This document shows positions 23,720 through 27,274 of a stretch of DNA of 27,274 nt, piece by piece. The position numbers were made by a program, and so were the translations under genes. The first letter of the stretch is position 1, and each line of letters starts with the position of its first letter. The notes beneath the pieces were generated by a model. The model saw only the letters and a program-made list of their open reading frames with translations, did no database searches and was not told where the DNA came from. Origin of the DNA: Oscillospiraceae bacterium (GTDB lineage: Bacteria > Bacillota_A > Clostridia > Oscillospirales > CAG-272). The stretch lies in the NCBI GenBank assembly GCA_015064665.1, contig SVRU01000035.1, positions 1 through 27,274 of the forward strand. The letters are read 5' to 3'.

Positions 23720-25384
23720 TTACACAAGACGTTTTTTTACGTCATTCTTTATGTTTTCTATATCTGCCGTAAAATAAATAGGGTTTGTCATAAGGAGCAG
23801 AGTTCCGAAATAATCATATATCTCGGCGCGGACAAAATCGATTTTTCCGCTTGTTTCAAGCTCGTATTCTCCCGTGTAGCCCATACGCGTGGTACGGTCA
23901 AGTCTTACACGCTCGCCGTTTACAACCCACGCAACCTTCCAGTTGTGGTTTGAAATTTCAACCGAAAACGACACGCGCGCCTTTGTTCCCGCAGGAACAA
24001 TATTAACGGAGCCCATCTCTCTGAATCCGTCTGCCGTAAAGGAAAAATCTCCTTTCATAACAAGCGGATTTGCGGCGTATAGCTGCCCTTTTCTCATAGC
24101 ATCGGCAAAATCCTGCTCCGACGGCTCACGCTCGGCGTCTACACCGATAAAACTTGCAAAGTTATTTCCCGAAAACCATCCCTCAGTCATCATATGACTG
24201 TCGGTTGCACCGTGACCCGTGAGGATAACTCCGCGCTTTGCAAGACCGTCCCAAAGGCGTGTAAGCGTTTCGTACGGCGCGTATCTTCCAAACGGAAAAG
24301 CAACCTCGAGAAGTGATGCGCCGTAAGCGTTATCTTTTGCAAGCTTATCTATAAGAGCATCGCATTCCGCGTTGTAATCCGTGGTAGAGGGATCCGTCTT
24401 TTTAAGAAAAACAAAAGGATGATTAATCGCAAAAACCTGTCCGCGTCTTTGCATTTCTCTGCATGCGTCCTCGTTTGTAACTACATGATCGGGATCACCG
24501 TATTTGAAAACGGGTGTATCTGTTGAAAAGCAGTTTTTGTGACCGCCTGCGCTTATCTCCGCGGTAACGAAGGGGGTAACACCGTATTTTTTCCCTATCT
24601 CGAGAGCAAGGTCGGTCTGATTTTTCTTAGTTTGCTCAGCGGTTGTTCTTCCTTCAACAGAAACGGAGTCAACAAAGAGAGATGCCGATGCGCCTCGCCT
24701 GGTCTCAACCCTCACAGTAAAAAACGAAAGCACGTTATCCATTCCTCCGACCGATGCCAAAACCGCCTCTTCCGAAGATGCAAGCGCTGCCAGGTCGTAT
24801 GAAGCATACTGCCACTGCTCACCGACCGAAATCGGAACAATGAGAGTATGCGGCGCATCGAGGCCGTCGGTATCTCCGCAAACGAACAAAATATGCGCAA
24901 AGCGCTGATCCGGCGCACGCTCAGAGAGGCAAAGATCGAATATGTAACGCACGTCGCCGTCGGAGTGCTTAACGGCGCGGTGTGCAAACGAGAAAATCGG
25001 CTTTTGGCAAAGGCTCATGCAAAAAGACTTTCCGTCATTTATCGCCGCAGTACCTCGCCAATCACCGTCTGTATTTTGCGTTGCGGTAAGACGCATAGAA
25101 GAGGTGCCTTCATAATAGGTCGAGTTGTCAATTTCAACCTCGCCCGTCGAACCGCAAGTCTTGGAAAAGGACTTTGTGAGCGCTCCGTTTTCATCAGACT
25201 CACTCGATTCGAATCCGAAGCTAATAGGCTTTCTGTTCCAAAAAACGTCATGCTCGGTAAACCAGATATGCTTCATCCCCTGAAGAGCGGCAAAATACAT
25301 ATGCCCCTCCATACTTGAGCCCGGCTCGTAAATAGAGTGAATATGCATATGTTGGGGATAATATTTCATTTTTGTAGGCTTCAT
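23720..25384 (-). CDS. PHP-domain metal-dependent hydrolase with inserted beta-rich domain
   Basis: A protein of about 554 residues. PHP motifs are visible: HMHIHS at 12-17 (metal ligands H12/H14), FTEHD near 42-46, INHPFVF in the middle and ILTGHGATDSH toward the C-terminus. PHP enzymes are metal-dependent phosphoesterases or related hydrolases. Between the second and third motifs, about residues 60-260, a long beta-rich insertion (GEVEIDNSTYYEGTSSMRLT, EQWQYASYDLAAL, ASLFVDSVSVEG) has the look of a jelly-roll carbohydrate-binding domain. The end (about 450-550) is another beta domain. The substrate is unknown; the locus suggests a glycan-derived ester or phosphoester. The start is the ATG at 25384 with AAAGGAT before it; the TTG at 25417 lacks a site. 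It is probably co-transcribed with the esterase gene 50 bases upstream and ends at a strong terminator. Confidence 0.72.
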   Translation of the reverse strand: MKPTKMKYYPQHMHIHSIYEPGSSMEGHMYFAALQGMKHIWFTEHDVFWNRKPISFGFESSESDENGALTKSFSKTCGSTGEVEIDNSTYYEGTSSMRLTATQNTDGDWRGTAAINDGKSFCMSLCQKPIFSFAHRAVKHSDGDVRYIFDLCLSERAPDQRFAHILFVCGDTDGLDAPHTLIVPISVGEQWQYASYDLAALASSEEAVLASVGGMDNVLSFFTVRVETRRGASASLFVDSVSVEGRTTAEQTKKNQTDLALEIGKKYGVTPFVTAEISAGGHKNCFSTDTPVFKYGDPDHVVTNEDACREMQRRGQVFAINHPFVFLKKTDPSTTDYNAECDALIDKLAKDNAYGASLLEVAFPFGRYAPYETLTRLWDGLAKRGVILTGHGATDSHMMTEGWFSGNNFASFIGVDAEREPSEQDFADAMRKGQLYAANPLVMKGDFSFTADGFREMGSVNIVPAGTKARVSFSVEISNHNWKVAWVVNGERVRLDRTTRMGYTGEYELETSGKIDFVRAEIYDYFGTLLLMTNPIYFTADIENIKNDVKKRLV

Positions 25385-25434
25385 CTTGTAATCCTTTAGA
25401 ATGATTGTTTTTATCAAAATAATATCGGGCAGAA

Positions 25435-26538
25435 TTATTTTAAAAGATTATTCTTATTAATAAATTTTATAAATTTATCTGCCATGCGGTAAAATCCGAG
25501 GTCGTTCGGATGAACTCCGTCTACGGTAGTATCCTCACGGTTAGGACCTTTAAGCAGATCCTTTCCGTCGATAAAGTAGACGTTTTTATCTCCCTCAGCC
25601 TTTGCCCTTTCGTAGCTCTCAATTACGACCTTGCGTCTTTCAACGTTTTCCTTTTGGGATTTAACGTAATAAGAGCAGATGTAATAATCGTGCTTTGAGG
25701 TCATGATGATAGGCATATCGGGCCGAAGGGTGCGTACCGTCTTATAGAATTGATAATGCGTTGCGCGAAGATGGTCGGCATCGGGCGCATTATGGTCGTA
25801 TTCCATAATCAAGAGCGAAGCATCGATACTGCCTATAAATTCAGCCATAATCTTCTCACCCAGCGCATTTCCCGAAAATCCGAGATTAACAAAATCCGCA
25901 TCAAAATATCTGGAAACAAAGTGCGACGCCGCATTACCCGGCTTGTTTGCGGAAGCACCCTGAACGTGCGAGCCGCCGTAGAAAACGATAGGCTTTTTGT
26001 AGGTGTATTCCTTGCCGTGACCGAGCGTTGCGCTCTTTTGAAGACCGATTTCAACCTTTTCAACAAGGTTATAAAGAGGAAAATTAATCGTTAAATTTCT
26101 CTGCTTGCGTCCACCGGGCAAATGAATTATACCCTGCCATTCGCCGTTAAATTCAAACGGCGGAATAAACATTTTATAAAATTTACTGTCCTTTTCACTG
26201 TCAATATAAAGGTCAAAGCCGGCGCTACCTGCATAGTTCATATTTCTCAGATGAATTTCGGGCATTTTTACGCGAATAGCGACGTATTTTGAGTTCGTTG
26301 AAAATCTGACTCTTCCGCCTGCGGTATTTCTGCCGAAATATTGCATACCCGCGCCTATAGCGTCGCAAACGCTAAGCGGCACTCTGTGAAATTCATTGGT
26401 ATTTTTAGGATCTACAAGACCGTAGATATCAAACTCATCCTCAAGTCTTATATCGTGAAAAACACAATCATTTTCCTTTATGACCGCATTTGACTTTAAA
26501 TTTTTATCAAGTCTTTCTACGTATTCGGTGTAATTCAC
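25435..26538 (-). CDS. Two-domain SGNH esterase-like hydrolase (GxDLY + GDSL type)
   Basis: A 367-residue protein. The N-terminal jelly-roll (about 25-180) carries GFDLY at 107-111, the signature of the GxDLY domain that precedes some GDSL esterases. The SGNH domain follows: block I YGGSHVQGAS with nucleophile S190, block II GFSGNA (G223, N224), block III DHNAPD (N250), and block V DGVHPNDLGF (D340, H343). All four functions are present. Such enzymes commonly deacetylate sugars; next to alpha-galactosidase and beta-mannosidase genes, acetylated galactomannan is a sensible candidate. The start is GTG at 26538, with GGAG 7 bases before it; the ATG in between is out of frame. It has a consensus promoter at 26566-26594 and is followed by the PHP gene. 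No signal peptide is seen. Confidence 0.82.
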   Translation of the reverse strand: MNYTEYVERLDKNLKSNAVIKENDCVFHDIRLEDEFDIYGLVDPKNTNEFHRVPLSVCDAIGAGMQYFGRNTAGGRVRFSTNSKYVAIRVKMPEIHLRNMNYAGSAGFDLYIDSEKDSKFYKMFIPPFEFNGEWQGIIHLPGGRKQRNLTINFPLYNLVEKVEIGLQKSATLGHGKEYTYKKPIVFYGGSHVQGASANKPGNAASHFVSRYFDADFVNLGFSGNALGEKIMAEFIGSIDASLLIMEYDHNAPDADHLRATHYQFYKTVRTLRPDMPIIMTSKHDYYICSYYVKSQKENVERRKVVIESYERAKAEGDKNVYFIDGKDLLKGPNREDTTVDGVHPNDLGFYRMADKFIKFINKNNLLK

Positions 26539-26565
26539 AGCATATCTCCTTTAATTTTTTTAATT

Positions 26566-26594
26566 ATTATAGCACTCTTAAACTTTGTTGTCAA
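26566..26594 (-). promoter_or_regulatory. Sigma-A promoter of the esterase/PHP operon
   Basis: On the minus strand TTGACA (26589-26594), 17 bases and TATAAT (26566-26571), a perfect match, 28 bases before the GTG start. Confidence 0.87.
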
Positions 26595-26634
26595 CAAAAA
26601 AGAAAAAGCAAATTTAACAAATTTAACAAGAAAA

Positions 26635-26659
26635 CAGGGCGACTCAAACGAGCGCCCTG
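26635..26659 (-). terminator. Intrinsic terminator after the alpha-galactosidase gene
   Basis: On the minus strand the stem CAGGGCG-CTC / GAG-T-CGCCCTG has a 4-base loop and is followed by TTTTCTTGTT. It lies 10 bases downstream of the GH36 stop codon. Confidence 0.88.
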
Positions 26660-26668
26660 TATAACAGT

Positions 26669-27274
26669 TTATATTTTGCGTTTAAAAGTCATTACCTTGC
26701 TTGCATAATCGCAACCGACGTAATCGGGCATCAGATGAATGTCAACGCCAAGATTCATAAGTGCCGCACCGCTCATACTGATACCTTCACACTCGTATAT
26801 CGCATCGGGATCAAGTCCGCGCATACGGAATTTCGGCATATGATAATCCCAACGGTTAAGCCCGTGACCGAATGCAAAAATTGTAAAGCTCGAGCGGTCA
26901 CGCGTGCAGTATTCGAATATTGCATAAGGGTTATCCCACGGCGATGCAATTCTGTAAACGTAGGAATTCTGCAGATCGCGGCGGATCAACTTGAATTTGT
27001 CGGTTGCCTCTTTAAGCTTATCAAGCTCGTCGTCGGGAGCTTTTAAAAGGTCGATGCCTATGCTCATAGAGCCCGTCATACCAAGATTGATTCGGTAATC
27101 AAGCGGTGCACATCTGCTTCTGCGGTAAGGCGAGGGAGCAACGTTGCTCATCTGCTTCTGCGGTAAGGCGAGGGAGCAACGTTGCCCGCTCCTCCGGCAA
27201 GCTTCGGAACAAAGAGGGTCGTAAATCCCTCGTGAAGCTTCATTACGTCAACGGGATCGGCATTATCCGAGCGG
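26669..27274 (-). pseudogene. GH36 alpha-galactosidase C-terminal part, frame broken by tandem duplication
   Basis: The gene runs in from the right edge. In the frame at the edge it reads RSDNADPVDVMKLHEGF, matching the GH36 SDN-x-D block whose Asp is the acid/base. It continues FVPKLAGGAGNVAPSPYRRSR and then meets TGA at 27148-27150. From 27151 another frame restarts as MSNVAPSPYRRSR and continues CAPLDYRINLGMTGSMSIGIDL, KLIRRDLQNSYVYRIASPWDN and the C-terminal beta domain (FRMRGLDPDAIYECEG, MSGAALMNLGVDI). Removing one 38-bp copy joins both halves into the expected GH36 sequence. The stop and the restart codon overlap as ATGA, so reinitiation could give two chains, but the split lies inside the conserved fold. 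The alternative is an assembly error. If intact, the enzyme would remove alpha-1,6-galactose, for example from galactomannan. Confidence 0.85.
27111..27185. repeat. 38-bp tandem duplication inside GH36 gene
   Basis: Copies at 27111-27148 and 27149-27185 are identical over 37 bases (period 38), each beginning CATCTGCTTCTGCGG on the plus strand. Because 38 is not a multiple of three, the duplication shifts the alpha-galactosidase frame. Confidence 0.95.

Noticed and set aside
27148..27151. TGA as a selenocysteine or recoded codon in GH36
   Set aside because: The sequence after the stop is an exact repeat of that before it and the frame changes; duplication explains it fully.
27111..27185. CRISPR-like direct repeats
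   Set aside because: The copies abut with no spacer, number only two, and lie in a coding frame; it is a tandem duplication.

Overview
The window looks like part of a chromosome from an anaerobic, spore-forming Clostridia-type Firmicute, probably a gut or rumen organism. The evidence is an alpha/beta-type small acid-soluble spore protein, an oxygen-sensitive glycyl radical enzyme with its activase, strong GGAGG ribosome sites, AT-rich intergenic DNA, and several near-consensus sigma-A promoters with exact 17-base spacers. No genus can be named from the sequence.

Left part (1-9.1 kb). A strong promoter and leader resembling a Firmicute rRNA leader fire out of the left edge. Then, all on the minus strand: a two-gene unit (a VTE5-like/DUF92 polyprenol-kinase-like membrane fusion followed by a predicted alpha-toroid protein), a single GNAT acetyltransferase, and a four-gene envelope operon. 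That operon encodes an SPFH protein with C-terminal zinc ribbons, a membrane protein, YidD with an N-terminal membrane extension, and an 867-residue zinc-ribbon/propeller-like protein.

Middle (9.1-14.9 kb). A GH20-like hexosaminidase lies divergent from an AraC regulator, which is followed by an unclassified TIM-barrel glycosidase-like protein. Next come the spore-protein gene, a small array of hairpins separated by GTTATGA, and a bidirectional terminator.

Right part (14.9-27.3 kb). A divergent AraC regulator faces a compact minus-strand operon: GH2 beta-mannosidase, GRE activase, glycyl radical enzyme, sedoheptulokinase-like FGGY kinase, and type I mannose-6-phosphate isomerase. Beyond it are a PHP-family protein with an inserted beta-rich domain, a GxDLY/SGNH esterase-like protein, and the C-terminal part of a GH36 alpha-galactosidase broken by a 38-bp tandem duplication.

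Together the right part reads as an intracellular mannoside or (acetylated galacto)mannan-oligosaccharide locus. None of the sugar enzymes shows a signal peptide, and no transporter is in the window. The most novel element is the glycyl radical enzyme (catalytic GCQEP, radical loop RIHGTF) placed between a beta-mannosidase and two sugar-phosphate enzymes. This suggests a radical C-O cleavage step on a mannose-related sugar or polyol; the substrate is unknown.
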